A stretch of 64,000 bases of DNA. Origin: Epiperipatus broadwayi (lineage: Eukaryota; Onychophora; Udeonychophora; Euonychophora; Peripatidae). Under the pieces are notes generated by a model that was given only the letters and a program-made list of their open reading frames with translations, ran no database searches and was not told the DNA's origin. The DNA is taken from positions 1-64,000 of the forward strand of contig JAQFVV010000515.1 in NCBI GenBank assembly GCA_028023455.1, read 5' to 3'. Position 1 is the stretch's first letter. Every line of letters begins with the position of its first letter. This document shows, in pieces, positions 1 through 13,300 of the stretch. Position numbers and translations under genes: made by a program.

Positions 1-1900
1 TTATGACTAAGCAAAATAAAGCCAAATCTTAGATTTCACTTATGTGAAATATTATCTACAATTTTATATTCTTTCCTTTAAAGTTAAGTCTATGCCTTTA
101 TTAATTGAACTATATGTATTTATCTATTTATGCTAAGTTGTATTCAGAATGGAATTTACTCATATTTAAAATAACTAGTGAGAAATGATTAGATGTTCTC
201 TCACTTGTTTAGTTCTGCGTTTATTAGCGCACAAACAAAATTCCCTTCTGAGATGAGTAAAATAATATTTATATATATATAATTAAGCAGTTATAAATGC
301 TTAAAGATAGATTTGCTATAAATGAACTATTTAGTTAAAATTTGGAAGACGTGATGAAATACAGCATAAAGTTAAAATTTAATCTTATAATTTTCCCAAA
401 ATATGCTGTATCCCCCCTTAGTTTTATATAAATGCCTATATAAACATCTTAATAAGCTAGATACATTATATTCCTTTAGTGGCATGATTATAGATGCTAA
501 TTTATGAACTGTTTTACGGTGGTTTCATGGAGTGAAACTAATGTTTTGAGTCTTAATTTTGATTGTATAATAATGTAGTCAGCGAGGCAAATGTGTTCTT
601 AGGAAGCACAGACATGCCTATACTCCTTGGTGTATTTTATATGTTAAATGGGTTTGGTTTAAAGTCAATCCATTACTTTAGTTCGGACAGCTCTTTCTTG
701 TTAAAATGGGTTTTGGTTTTAAGGGCCACCCCATTACTCTTATTTAGAACTGGACCATAAGGATCTAGATATATTTTCTAGTTGTTTGATCATCCAGACT
801 AAAAGTTCTTATTCACAGCAAGTAGTATGGTCCAAGGGAGCTGATTATTCAGTAATTATTCCTGCGATTAAGCACACATTTGAGACACAGACTCGGATTG
901 TATATTTTATAAATGTCTTAATAACTGAAGTCTTACTACCCATCATCAATTCATCCCATCATGATAATTAATGTTTCAGTTTTGATCTGAAATAGAGTCT
1001 AGATTTGTAAGCTTATAGTCTATATAGAGAAATATGTTACTTGTTAAATAAAAGTGTTAATTATAAAATTATAATAATCCCCTCTGCAAACTAACTAATG
1101 CAAATCTAATACTCAGTAGCATAGCATAAGTAAGGCATAGATAATCAAGATTGTAATAATAAATATTCTGAATTAATTAAACAGCCTGTAACCAGTAGAA
1201 TCATCCTCATCTGCGAGTGATATAATTTTGTACATTTTCATCTAACATTATTTTATTTCATTTTATTAAAATTTTGGCTAATATTAAATTTGATTAAAAT
1301 ATAACTCTGCTTGGTTTCTCATTTTTTGCTCATTATTCATTAATTAATTATTGATTATTACTTAGTTATGTATGAATCACAATCCAAATTTAGTGATATC
1401 TGTCGGTTGAGTCATGTCTATATAGCTATACTTTGTGAATATGGCAGTTTTAAATCATAGTCTTATGTTCCAATGCTATGCTACTGCCAGCATATGAATT
1501 AAAGAAATACAAGTGTAGCCTCATATATGTCATCCATAAGGTAGTAAATCATAGGGCATTGGTAAAGTAACTGAGGTGAGATTGGATTCGAGGTCTCAAC
1601 CTCATTTCGATCAGCTTTGGGGTGATTTACTAAAGGTCTAGATTTTGTTGCATGAATGTACAGATATGACCATTACAACATATATATATATAAAATAACA
1701 ATAATTATACAGAAATTTTTTTTTTGATAAATATTAATTTTTGCACTTCTCAATATGTTGGAACTATTTTACAATTTAAATCGACATTGCATACATAATG
1801 AAACCTATCTCTTTTATATAAAATTAACTAGAATCCATTATAACAATAATACAATATGTACAAGGAAGAGAAAGAAATCCCTGTATAAATGTATACTATA
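1..1900. other. AT-rich stretch without a recognised gene
   Basis: No reading frame here resembles a known protein. An imperfect tandem duplication of about 55 bp lies at roughly 645-755 (both units begin with AAATGGGTTT). A small hairpin with arms related to TGAGGT/ACCTCA sits near 1572-1605. The rest is unremarkable. Confidence 0.5.
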
Positions 1901-2034
1901 TAATTTTTCATTTTTCTATCATTAGCTATATATCAGTTCAATTAATTGATGTTTTACACATATTCATACAATTATGTTTGTTGTAATTAATATAATTGGT
2001 TTCATGTATTTTTTAATATTTGATTCTTTAATAT

Positions 2035-2582
2035 AATTTAAAAGTTTTATATTTTTTACAGAATCTATTTTATGTCTGTATTTTAAATAATGAATACGTA
2101 AGGCAGATTTATCATTTCTTTTATTAATTGTGTTATGTTCTTTTGCACTTTCATGTAATTATTTTCCTGTGTGACAATAATAAATCATACTACAATTTCC
2201 ACAAGTAATTTTATATACTGCATATCATCTCTTGTTATATAATTATCTATAAATTTATCAGGAATTTTATTATTTGATAATCCCATGTTAATACTTTTAT
2301 CTATATAATTTTTATTTTTTAGTACTGTATGATAAATTTTAAGGAAGTATGAAGTTTTATCCATTTTTTATTATTATTAGAGCTGCTATTATTATTTATA
2401 ATAAAATTATTATTAATATTTAAATTAGATGGTTTATAATTAAAAAGTATGTTTTCAATATTCTTAGGGTTATATCCATAATAAACTGTTCCTTTTGCAA
2501 TATAGCTATATATATATATATATTTATCATTTTTATGTTTAAAATTTGTAAGACCTGTCATCTTTTGTATCCAGGCCTGCAA
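2035..2582 (-). mobile_element. decayed Penelope-like element, GIY-YIG end
   Basis: On the minus strand, 2222 to about 2035 translates to a GIY-YIG-type endonuclease relic. It starts YKITCGNCSMIYY, then HTGK, an internal stop, LHESAKEHN, and a distal block ALRIHYLKYRHKID. The CGNC and KEH spacing is that of the carboxy-terminal domain of Penelope-like retroelements. A second minus-strand frame (2319-2582) covers the sequence just before it and is asparagine-rich. Stops and frameshifts show it is dead, and no reverse transcriptase motif survives nearby. Confidence 0.6.
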
Positions 2583-2756
2583 AGAATCTATAGAAATTAT
2601 CTTTCTTAATTTATCTTATTTAATGAAATATTTTAATGTAATTATCATTATCTATATTAAATTCTATATTTAAATATTTTATTTTATACTAGAATGTATT
2701 TTTTACTGAAATATTACTTACTAATAACAATTTGGCCACAATTGCTTATTATTCAT

Positions 2757-2757
<1 letters not shown>

Positions 2758-2790
<33 letters not shown>

Positions 2791-2805
2791 CATTTTAATA
2801 ATAAG

Positions 2806-2839
<34 letters not shown>

Positions 2840-2862
2840 TTTAAGGTTAAAATGAAACTTTT
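2758..2862. repeat. paired (TA)n runs inside an imperfect inverted repeat
   Basis: Two (TA)n tracts (about 2758-2788 and 2812-2836) are separated by a short spacer. The spacer (TTTCATTTTAATAA) matches, as reverse complement, the sequence after the second tract (GGTTAAAATGAAAC). The whole therefore forms an imperfect AT-rich palindrome. Confidence 0.7.
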
Positions 2863-5800
2863 TATTCTGATTATTTATTTCAGTTTATTACTCTTTTTTA
2901 TTTATTTTGAAAAAGTAATAAATTATTTTATATAAGATCTGAAGGCTAATGTGGCTGTTTATTTAAAAAAATAGTTCTGCTATTTTAAATCAGATATTTA
3001 TAGTGATATTTTTATAGTTATGTTTTTAAAATGCTAAAACTGCAAACTAAATAATATTGATTTATTAATTAAAAAAATTCTGAAGAGGTCAGTATTTTCT
3101 AGATAAACCAGTAATGATCAAAGCTTATTTAGCTCATTTGTCACATGTTTAGTCCTGCTTACAAGTTTTGACAGTTTTATTCTTTATAATATATTGTCCA
3201 CAGATTTCATGAAATTACTGTTTGAGAACATTTTTGAAATTAAAAAATACTTGTTTTTACTTTATGAAATTTTTTTACCTAATCACTATTGAATTGCTTA
3301 TTTGGAGACATTTTGAAATGTTGCAATAGTGCTGCTATCAATTCAGTTTTTTGTTATTATTTCATAGTTACCTATAATGTTAATTTTCCTGTCTGCATTC
3401 TTTGCATAGAAATTGGAAATAAACTATCAGTTTTAAAAAAATCTGAAGATTCCTGTATCATATAGATCTTATGCAAATTTTCAAATTCAAGGAACGTTTT
3501 CAATGTCATGATTGGTTGATCATAATAAAAAGAAACCAACAATATCACTGATCAGTAGATTATTTGGCTCCAGACTTTTCCAATATGCTTTTTTGGTTTA
3601 TTATTTTTGAAAAGAAAAATTGTAATTTTCAGTAAATTATTTACACATTTAAATTTATTTATGCAACATAGTTGTAAAAAAATTATTTTAAACCAAAAAA
3701 TATTATGATTGTAATTAGATTTTATTTGAAAATATTTGTTTTTACAAAAACAAATTGTAAAAATATAGCATGATAAAGTGGAATTATTTTTCCTTGCTTA
3801 ACCATACTTTGTTTTCATATAATTTACTTCATTTTTTCATTAATTTGCTCAAGTGAAAATTTTCACAAGCTTTATACTGTAATTTGCATATTTTCCTATA
3901 TATGTTATAATATAAAATTTTAGTTTGAAAAAAATTCCATAGATAACAAGAAAATCAAAAAATTTCTCAAAACAATAAAATTTAGCTCCACCCTGACAAG
4001 TGCCTCTACTGAATTCTGATAGTTTTTTAACATCATGATTTTTATGACATTGTTTAAAGAAAATGGTTCAAATAACCAAAAATGTCTTTATTTGCAAATT
4101 TATTACAATTCTAGATATTTTTATATAAAAATTTACACAATATTTATTAGATATCAAAAATATAAATTTTAATAACTTATTTTGAATAGAAATACTTTAT
4201 TTCCAAAAATAGAACATATCATCATACAATATAAATATGGCCTAAAGCTATTTAGAAGCTTAGTTTTCTTCATAAGCAATCTAATTATAATAACGGATAT
4301 GAAAATATCATAATTTTGCAATAAATATGAAAAAATTTCAAACTTTTAAAGCATATTTCATTAGATATAAAATAAATAAATAAATATTAGTCCAGATTTT
4401 TAAAAAAAATCACAAATAATGAAGGTTTTGTTGATTTTGTAAAATGAAAATAATCTTTTTAGAAATGATGACATATAATCTTTTTGTTTTGATTATAATC
4501 TCATTTTTTAGTATTTATAGAAAGAAATGTGAACATTTAAAATTTATTTCAATATTAAATAAAAATATCTATCAAATGAAGTCAAATTTATTATTTTCTA
4601 ATAAATAATAATGATTTAATCTTAAATTCTATGCTCAACATGAGAACAAAGAAAATGAATTGTAAAAGGAATGGTTTCATAAATGCCATTAAAAATTTTT
4701 TTATTAAATTTTAATTATAGTAAATATAATTAAAAATTTTAAAACATATCACCATTCTTTTATGATATGTCAACTAAAATTCATTTCCATTTTTTTCAAA
4801 TAAAAAATGTTCTGTTCAATAATTTTTATAAATTGGCAGAGGATACAATCCAATATGAAAAGAGCTGTTATTATAATAATTAATTTTTTTATTTTGCAAA
4901 GTTTGCATATTTACTTTTAGAATATTGTAATAAATAATGTCAAGATTGTCATTGAATGATATAGAATAAAGAGTTAATTGTAAAAATAAAATGCTGCAAA
5001 TATATTGAAACAGTCAGTAGCTCATTTTATTTAAAAAATAGGAGAGATTCTGAGAGAACATGTTAAATATTTGTGAATATCTTTACACAGCAATTGTATA
5101 ATAATTATTTAAAACCAAAAGAATACACACACATGCATATATATATATACACACTTTAATTTTATTTGTATATGTTTTATTTTAAAAAATAAAAGTTAAT
5201 AAATTTGACTGTGATGTTAACAAAAAAAAAACTATATATGGTATTTCACCACACTTTCTAACATAGATCATGTAATATCTTTAACTATCATTACCAACAT
5301 TGCATTAGGATCTTTTGACATATTCCAAAAATTATAAATCAATTTTAATATTTTATAGCAGAATTTGATAGATTTATCAGAGATTAACATTTATTCATTT
5401 ATATTTTAAAAATAAATTTCAATCAAAGAAGATTTCATTGATTTTCTAAAGTTTCTCACTTTGATTGTTTCCTTGTCCACCATTGAATGACAAAAATGTC
5501 TTTTGTTGTCATTATAAACTCAATTTTTTAATACTGATAAAGTTTCAAATATGATGTTTTTAGAATGTCTAAGAAATCAAATCCAATTTATCAAGTTTAA
5601 ATATAAACAAAATATTTTGTACTGAAATCAATGGTCAAGGACCATTGACAAAAACTGTCACCAGGGATAACAATAGAAAATAGATGATTTTCATTTTTAA
5701 AATTATTATTTTAATAAAGGATGTTGTGAATAGTGCAAACAATTAATAAAGAATAAAGATTTTTTCATTAAAAATAAAAAAGCAAGAAAGTGTTTAGTAA

Positions 5801-8460
5801 ATTGATCACATAAGACTGTTTACACTAAAAAGTTTTTCTGCTATTTTTGTTTATTTAATAATGAATCTTAAAAATTTTTTAATAGTTATTTTATAGATTA
5901 ATCCCTTATTTTAATTTATATTTAGATATAAAATACCATATAATAGTATATAATAAACAAAACATTGGAATTAACTTTACAATTTTTAGTATATCAATAA
6001 ATAAATAAATGACAGATGTAGTCAATTTGTGCCATGGTTGCTATTTTGAGTGGCATTTACAATTTAAAAAATGTTAAAAGCATCAAAATCTCATTAACAT
6101 TAATGCTCCAACATGAATGGCTAATCTTCCACAATTCGTGTATATTTATTCAGTTATATTGCTTATTTAATATATTACCCAACATGTTTATAAGATATGC
6201 CTCTTTGATTTTTCTTTTTCTTAAATTATTTTTCATGTGCACAACAAACACATTATTAAGATAAAAATTTCTATGCAAATAACTGAATTTTCTGAAACAC
6301 AGATAGTGTATGTTTATGAATTCTCTTTTTAAAGGGTGATTTTAATAAGTTTTGATTTTTTTCAGATTGTAATTGCAAATGCTACTCAAGATGGCTTTCA
6401 TGATATAAGCTAGCTATGGCTGGTTTTATATATATATAAAATTAGTTAGTATATTAAAAATTGCAAAGGTAATTTCAGTGTTTTGCTAATATATATGTGT
6501 ATGTGTAATAAGTAGCCATCACACTATAAACTAATATACCCAATCAAAAATATGGATTTTTATTATATTCCTAATCCTAAACAAATGTAAGCTATAAAAT
6601 CATAAGATATTAAATAAAAAGTCATTCTTCATGCATTTCAAATAAAATAATGTTTATCAAGTGAATCAGAGATTTGTTTACTTGATAAGCATGTTACAAG
6701 AATGCCAATAAATTCTATTTATGTATTTGGAAAGCCCAAGTTTTGCTTTAATATTTTTCAAGCAATCTTCACAATGACATGGGTTAATACTGTTATCATC
6801 ATATCATATGATTCATAATGACTTACAGTGATATTTTTTCAATATTAGACTGCAGTTTATTTTACTGTTTGTTTTCAGTTTTGTTCTTAGATGGCATGAA
6901 TAATTATAAGATAAGAACAGATCTAAAGATTAGGTAACAATATACTCATTGGCTATAACTTTTTTACATTATATTGGTAAACACAAAGATAGGCTTTTAA
7001 AAAAAAAGTATTACAATTTTTTAAATTTAAAATATACAAATTAATTTTTTTATATAATACAACCCTTTATATATATATAATTATACTTTATTTTTATAAC
7101 TATGATTCTATTATTTTTGAAGTATTGTAGATATATGTGAACAAGAGATCATGAATATTTTTTGTTACAATGTTGAAGTCTGGTTTTTTTTATAGTTTGT
7201 TGTTTTTAAATTATTTTCATTCATTCTATTTATTCCTAAAAACATTTCTAATAATAAACATGATAAAATTTACTCCCTCCCCTCTTCAAACATGATTCAA
7301 ATTAAAGACCAATAATTATGAAAAATCACTTGTGTATTTTAGACACTGAATTTAATTATATTAAAGCATTATGGCATATTTACTTAATAAATAAGTTTTT
7401 GATATAGTAACTGTGAGTGAAATATGAGTTTATGTAGTTCTTGAATAAATTTTAAAAAGAACTTACACATTTTTATCTGCATAATAATAAATTATATATA
7501 CACACGCATATATATGTAAAGCATATCTCTAGCATACCTGATGAGGCAAGTTGTGGTTATAGCTGAAATATATAGAAAAAAGTCAATTTGCTTATTTTGC
7601 ATTAAGTAGTGGTTAATGATTTTATAAATCCAAACTTGTATGAAAAAGCACTAAATTTTACTCTTTATTTATTATGAATATTTTCAAAAGTCATTATCGA
7701 TTTAGAGAATGAAACATGTTTTTTTTATTTGGCCTTTTTGGTGCTGCACTCAAGCATAAGAATAATTGAAACATCGCTATCTAACCTTTATTTGATAGTT
7801 TTATACATTGGATAACAAAATATGAACTAAAATATATATTATTGATATTAATTCCAATTAAAATAGCAAGATATCAGTATTGTTAACCAATATTTGAATG
7901 TAGTCATGCTTGCTTGACTTCAGCTTTGTGTTAAAATCTTGAAATCAAAAATCATGTTTACACTTATTTTATGCTTACCTGATTATTTTTATTTTATAAA
8001 ATTAAATGAAATATTTGCTACTTAGTAAATATATAAAGTTTATATTCAGATTTTTTTAGCATATTTATTTTTGGCAGGAAATAAATAAAAGGAAGTGCAT
8101 AAAAGCAAAAAAAAATGTCTACTATAAAATATAGTTATTTTTTGTTATCTTTTTGTAATTATATGTTGAATTTTAATTTCAGTAATTATATTTCTTACTT
8201 GAATGTTTTCCTTACTGAGCCATGCTAATACAAACTTGTTGCAGAGTTATTTATTATTCAATGAATTTATTTTTTTAAGCCATCATATATTGGAAATTTA
8301 ACATCTAAGTTATTGTATTTCACTTTAAATCATTTTAAAGACCAGAAAATGATAGCATAGATTGAAACACATTATATATATATATATATTGGACTATTTC
8401 CATCATCTAATATGTGTGTTGAATGTCTTTAGAAAAGTTTAATTTTATTTAAATATTCCA
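2863..8460. other. long AT-rich region, no gene recognised
   Basis: About 5.6 kb with no coding signal. Blocks around 3070-3130 and 3435-3580 share motifs (TCTGAAGA, then AGATTATTTGGCTC in the second) with 45940-46030, suggesting an old, badly diverged repeat. The plus frame at 6034-6264 has no known similarity and looks like chance. A CTGATGA...GAAA motif lies at 7538-7568. Confidence 0.4.
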
Positions 8461-8472
8461 AATGCATTCAAT

Positions 8473-8552
8473 TGTTAGTAATATCACAGCAAACAGGTTA
8501 GTATATGCACTAACTGTTAGTAATATCATAGCAAACAGGTTAGTATATGCAC
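8473..8552. repeat. tandem duplication, 42-bp period
   Basis: Two 38-bp copies (8473-8510 and 8515-8552), differing by one base, sit head to tail. The second copy ends beside the sequence ACAACGTTTTGAGAG, which resembles a Penelope terminal region. Confidence 0.9.
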
Positions 8553-8604
8553 AACGTTTTGAGAGATATTTTTCTCCCCTCTTCTTTAGATGTTGACAGT
8601 ACTA

Positions 8605-8684
8605 GCATGGGATTCGAACCTGGGTCCTTAGATTCTTGATTATTGAATTTTAAGGTAACGCTCTAACCAACTGAGCCATCCACT
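8605..8684 (-). mobile_element. tRNA-derived SINE or tRNA relic
   Basis: The minus strand reads GATGGCTCAGTTGGTTAGAG, a textbook tRNA A-box region, followed about 40 bases later by CCCAGGTTCGAATCCC, a B-box/T-arm. The T-stem is poorly paired (only the two inner pairs hold) and the middle is longer and more AT-rich than a functional tRNA allows. It is therefore better read as a tRNA-derived SINE head or a pseudogene than as a working tRNA gene. Confidence 0.65.
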
Positions 8685-8699
8685 TTAACCATAAATTTT

Positions 8700-9955
8700 A
8701 ACTATATATTTATTCTATTTACATATTTACAATGTTACTCTTCATTATAGAAAACTTCCAGAGAGCTATATAAACAAATTTTCAGTAAACATAAATGTAG
8801 AATGAGCCCATCTATACTTTACCTTGGATTGTATATGGTACCATTTACCATTTACTGACGTACTTATACGCATATACTATCATAATTTCAAAACAACTAT
8901 AAGCTATTGGGAAATCACTATAGTTAATCAGAGGGAAAAGCTAAACCTTATATTTAACAACCTCTTAATAATAAATTAATCTTCAGTTAATAGATGTAAA
9001 TATAATTATATTTACATCTTTATTTTATATATATAATTACTGACTTTTATTGAAAGATATTGGGAGAAGAGGCAATGATATGGCTGCTAAGATTAATTTA
9101 AGATGTTGCGCAACAAGGTTTTTTTTTTAATTCCACAGTTTTCACATAACCTTTTGCTTTAAGATCTTTCACTTATTATAACCTCACATCAATTTAAAAA
9201 ACTGTATATATGTCTGTGCATGTTAACAGACATCGTCCAAATATCTACTTATTTTTAGTTAGAAGGTGATATAAAGGAAATCTTAAAAACCATCATCCGA
9301 TCAGCCTTACTAAACTTTGTGGGTAATATCTATCTTTTTGCTGTTCCTCTATGGGGAAATGTTTTGTAAAGCTTTTGTCTTGTAGTGGATGTTTAGGCCA
9401 GTTTGCTTTTTATATAGATGTGTATGTGTGTGTTAAGCATAAGTTTTATTATTAAAATCTCACTTTTAGTCCAATCCTTCAAACAATATCTATATATTAA
9501 TATACATTCTCTACTATCTCCTGAATACGAACAGTATGTGAGGCTTGAGAAGGAGAAAGGCCTAGCCAAATCTGAATTCGTTATTATATAATACTGAAAG
9601 AAAAATTACGTTCATTTTTTTACATTTTGGCTTACATGCCTTCTATAAACAGACGATTTGATTCTACATTTAAACCCACTAATTTATTTATTCCTCAATT
9701 ATTTTTTTACAATAAAATTATTTAAAAAAACAAACAAATTTTCATTTTAAAGTGTACTCAAAAGTTGGCCATATGTTTATTTCTAATTTTATTATTACAC
9801 TTATTTCTGTTTTTCTTTACAACTAGGAGATTGTATCACAGTATATTGTTTAATGGGTTTTTTAACTTTAAAAGCATGAACTGTTTACTTTATGAATATT
9901 AAATTCAAAGCATGTAAATTTATTGCAACTGAACAAATAAAATATACTGCCACAA
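8700..9955. other. no gene recognised
   Basis: AT-rich sequence between the SINE and the receptor promoter. I see no coding frame or repeat that I can name. Confidence 0.4.
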
Positions 9956-9959
9956 ACTG

Positions 9960-10366
9960 TCAGTGAAACGAGTCAATATTTGTTTACTATTGGCTCCCGC
10001 AGTAAAGCCACAAATCGATTTTCCCGCCGTTTAAATCCTATTCCCCTATTCTTAGGAGTCAGCCAGCAGATCGACGATTGGAGAGCAGTGTATCGAGAAG
10101 TAAAAAGAAAAAAAGTGCGCAATCCGGGAAAAAAAGAAACATTCGACTCTGTGATTTGACGACTGACATAATTAATTCATAATTGTCAAACACTTACAAC
10201 AACAGCCAATCAGAGAAAGCGAAACGAATTTATCTTTCCGGAATATCAAATACATCATTTAAAATTAATGCATACCTTTGCGGATTTTGACAAAAGTTTT
10301 ATTAACTTAAGTATTTTCGACTATACAGTATTTAAAGGAATATTTATTGTAGGAATACAAAGAAAA
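9960..10366 (+). promoter_or_regulatory. probable promoter / 5' UTR of the receptor gene
   Basis: This stretch just before the inferred start codon is clearly richer in G, C and CpG than its flanks. It carries CCAAT-type boxes on both strands (ATTGG near 9990 and 10077, CCAAT near 10206) and several CG dinucleotides, in a window where CG is otherwise rare. A promoter plus 5' untranslated exon is the simplest reading. No transcription start site can be fixed from sequence alone, and no convincing TATA box at a fixed spacing was seen. Confidence 0.5.
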
Positions 10367-10370
10367 ATGG
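10367..10370 (+). CDS. receptor exon 1, coding part (ATG plus one base)
   Basis: The sequence AAAAATGG is followed at once by GTACGT, a good splice donor. Joining ATG+G to exon 2 at 16872 gives [16 protein letters not shown], keeps the frame, and puts the initiator ten residues before the first zinc-finger cysteine. Exon 2 itself has no upstream in-frame ATG before its acceptor, so a separate start exon is needed. The upstream GC-richer block fits a 5' untranslated region. An alternative first exon elsewhere in 1-16870 cannot be excluded without transcript data. Confidence 0.6.
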
Positions 10371-13300
10371 GTACGTTTTTTATTTATTACTTTTTAAACA
10401 TATATATATATTATCAACTATATTCTATGCAGATCATATAAGAGATGAGAACATATATACACGCGTGTGAAAATTATATTAATTTTAAACATACGCTGAT
10501 TAAATAAAGTATATATTAAATAATTATATCTTTATATGATTGGAAAGTATTTAATCATCTACTTATCTTGGTTTTATTATTTCTATAGCACTTGTAGAAG
10601 CAGTGAATAAATGAAAATTTAACCCCGTTATAAATATATATATATATATCGGCGTTTGGTAAAGGAAATGTTTATTTAATAAAGTTTAAATTTTAAACAA
10701 TTTATAAGTTAATATAATAATCCCCTTAATTATTATTATTTTGACAATTTATTTTATATTTCCTACTTTGAAATAGCTTTTTGTTGTATTTGTTACTTGT
10801 TTTTTTTTTTTATGATGTTCATAAAAAATTATGATCGATATTAAAACTATATTATATATATATATCCAGCAGTATATATTTGAATATGTCTTTATCGATA
10901 TGTATTCCATTATCAGTTTACGAATAGACGCGCTTCTTTAATAAAAAAATTTCTAATATTATATGCAAACAATAAATAATAATAAAAAAATGAATATGTA
11001 ATCATTATTCTATGATATATTTCTAGAAATTAAAATAAAATTGAATTAATTAAAGTTACCTCTCTGTAATTTCAGGTACTAAAATATTTTGAAACTATTT
11101 TGCTAATTTTATTTTACTCAAAAAAAGAAGAAGATTTAAATAAAAGACTAGGGTTAATAAAACTGAAAAGGCAAGTCTACACATGTTTAATAATGCATAA
11201 ATTATTACTTCCAATCCTTTAAATTCTTGGTTCTTCAATTTTTTTCTGAGTTTTCAGATAAAAAACATTATATTCATGATCAAGCAACTTAATATAATTT
11301 GGATTTAATAATGGAAGCATTATTACAATATCTGAAATAATGACTAGAAATCCGCTTCTGATGCTTGCGATTTGGACTTCGAATCCAAATATAATTTGCT
11401 TTAACTAAGCTTAGAATTTTTAGCGAACTCATAGTGAAAGAAGCTAGCTAACTAGCTCTTTAATTATTTAGACAATGAGGTGTCTAGGCATTTTTAGTTA
11501 GAGAATTAAACAACTTGAGTGGAGAATAACACCTTAAACTCTTACATTATCTAGTAGTTGAATAGTTTTGGTAATCATTTCTTTTTTATACTTCTTTTAT
11601 CGGAGAAATACCGGGAGATTTGCTTTACTTTGTTTTGCAGCTGTTTTACCCTTTATGCTATCACCCTGATTTTAAAATATATATTTCTAAGTAAAACATA
11701 CTAGAGTTATATAACTATAATACTTTATGCAACTTTTTAAATAGGTTTTCTTTAAGGGTATGATTCTGAACTGAAGAATTTTTTTTTAAGATTACATAAA
11801 TTACTATACATATGAGCTGTTGGATTAAAATATGCAAATATGCAAAAACAATGAAACGCACAAGTTTGATCTGTTCCTAGAGCTGTATTATTTAGGTTGC
11901 TGAATCTATCTTTAGGAACTTGTATACCATTTTATGTATGTATATTTACATAACCTCAGTTTCTATATAAACAGTATTTTTAAAATAGATGAATAAAGAC
12001 ATCTAAAAAAGACAAATAACCCTCAAGATGCATTTCATGCTGTACCAGCACTCTTCAGTTGGTCCAAGTCACCATATTTTTCACATATTCATTTCTTCAG
12101 TATTTATCAATATCAAAAACTTACAAATTGATTTACAAGTATCAAATTTTCTGCACTCCTAACTTTGACAGTATCCAATTCAGATAAATATTATTAATAA
12201 TTATTGCTAATCAGTTATTAGGCTAAGACTAATATAATCATTACTGTATTTATATGAAATAATTGGTGTCAAAGTTGTGAGTGCTGAAAGTTTAACACTT
12301 TTTAATCGAATTGTAAACGATTTGATATTGATAAATATTGAACAAATGTTGAAAAAATGTGTTTATGTTTAACTAAAAAGAAGATATATTAATCTTTAAT
12401 TGGTTTTAAAGTGGGTTAGGAATGATGTGATAATCTTTTGCCTAATAAACGATTAATAATAATCATTACTGTATTTATCTGAAGTGTATGTTGTCAAAGT
12501 TGTTATATGCAGAAAGTTTAACATTTGAAAATCAAAGTGTAATTTATATTTCTATTGTTAATAGTTTATTACTATATCATATTTTAAATAAGTTATTATT
12601 AAAAATAAGTGAAAGATTGATTGAAACAATTGATAGTTTTTATCTTCTTATATTTGTTCATCATCTATAAAGAGTCCAGTAGTTGAGTCTAGTAGTTGCA
12701 GAGTAACACATGAAGGACTTGCAAATATCCATAAAAATTAAAAATAAATGTAAAAATTGTCAAGTTGTAACTGACATTTGATAGATGTATAAGTTTGACA
12801 CTGAAAAGGAATAGTAGGAAAAGAATTTTAGAAATAAAGATATATTTTTAAACATTAATATGAAAATTATTCAAGCTATAACAGGACACTCTATGGTTAT
12901 GCAAGTTGGACATTGAAAAAGAGCAATGGAAAAAGAATTGATGCTTTTTTTCCCCCATATGTCATAGCATCGGCCGGGAAGCGAACCCACAACCGTCTGC
13001 AACCAACTACTTATTTGCTAGGCAGTTGGATGACCTCTCGGCTAACAACGCTTGACGAAAAGAATTGATGCTTTACCACTAATGTTAGGAAAACAACATA
13101 AAACGGACAACAAGATAATGGAATAAATGGATATTCTTCAGATTAAATTTTAATTACTATTTGAAGCTCATATAACAGAAGTGATACTGTTTTTATTTGC
13201 CTACACCTTGAGATACTCTAATTAATTAGAAAAGTTATTTGAAAAGTTGATGTTGAAAGAAGTAAATGATTAGCAGTGAAGAGGACAAAGTCCATCATTG

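Noticed and set aside
563-760. 65-residue open frame near the left edge
   Set aside because: No recognisable domain; part of it crosses an imperfect tandem duplication. AT-rich DNA gives such frames by chance.
7538-7568. Active hammerhead ribozyme
   Set aside because: The core string is present, but stem II is only about three pairs including a G-U, and stems I and III are not evident. Treated only as a possible relic.
8605-8684. Functional tRNA gene on the minus strand
   Set aside because: A- and B-boxes are good, but the T-stem and acceptor stem do not pair properly.
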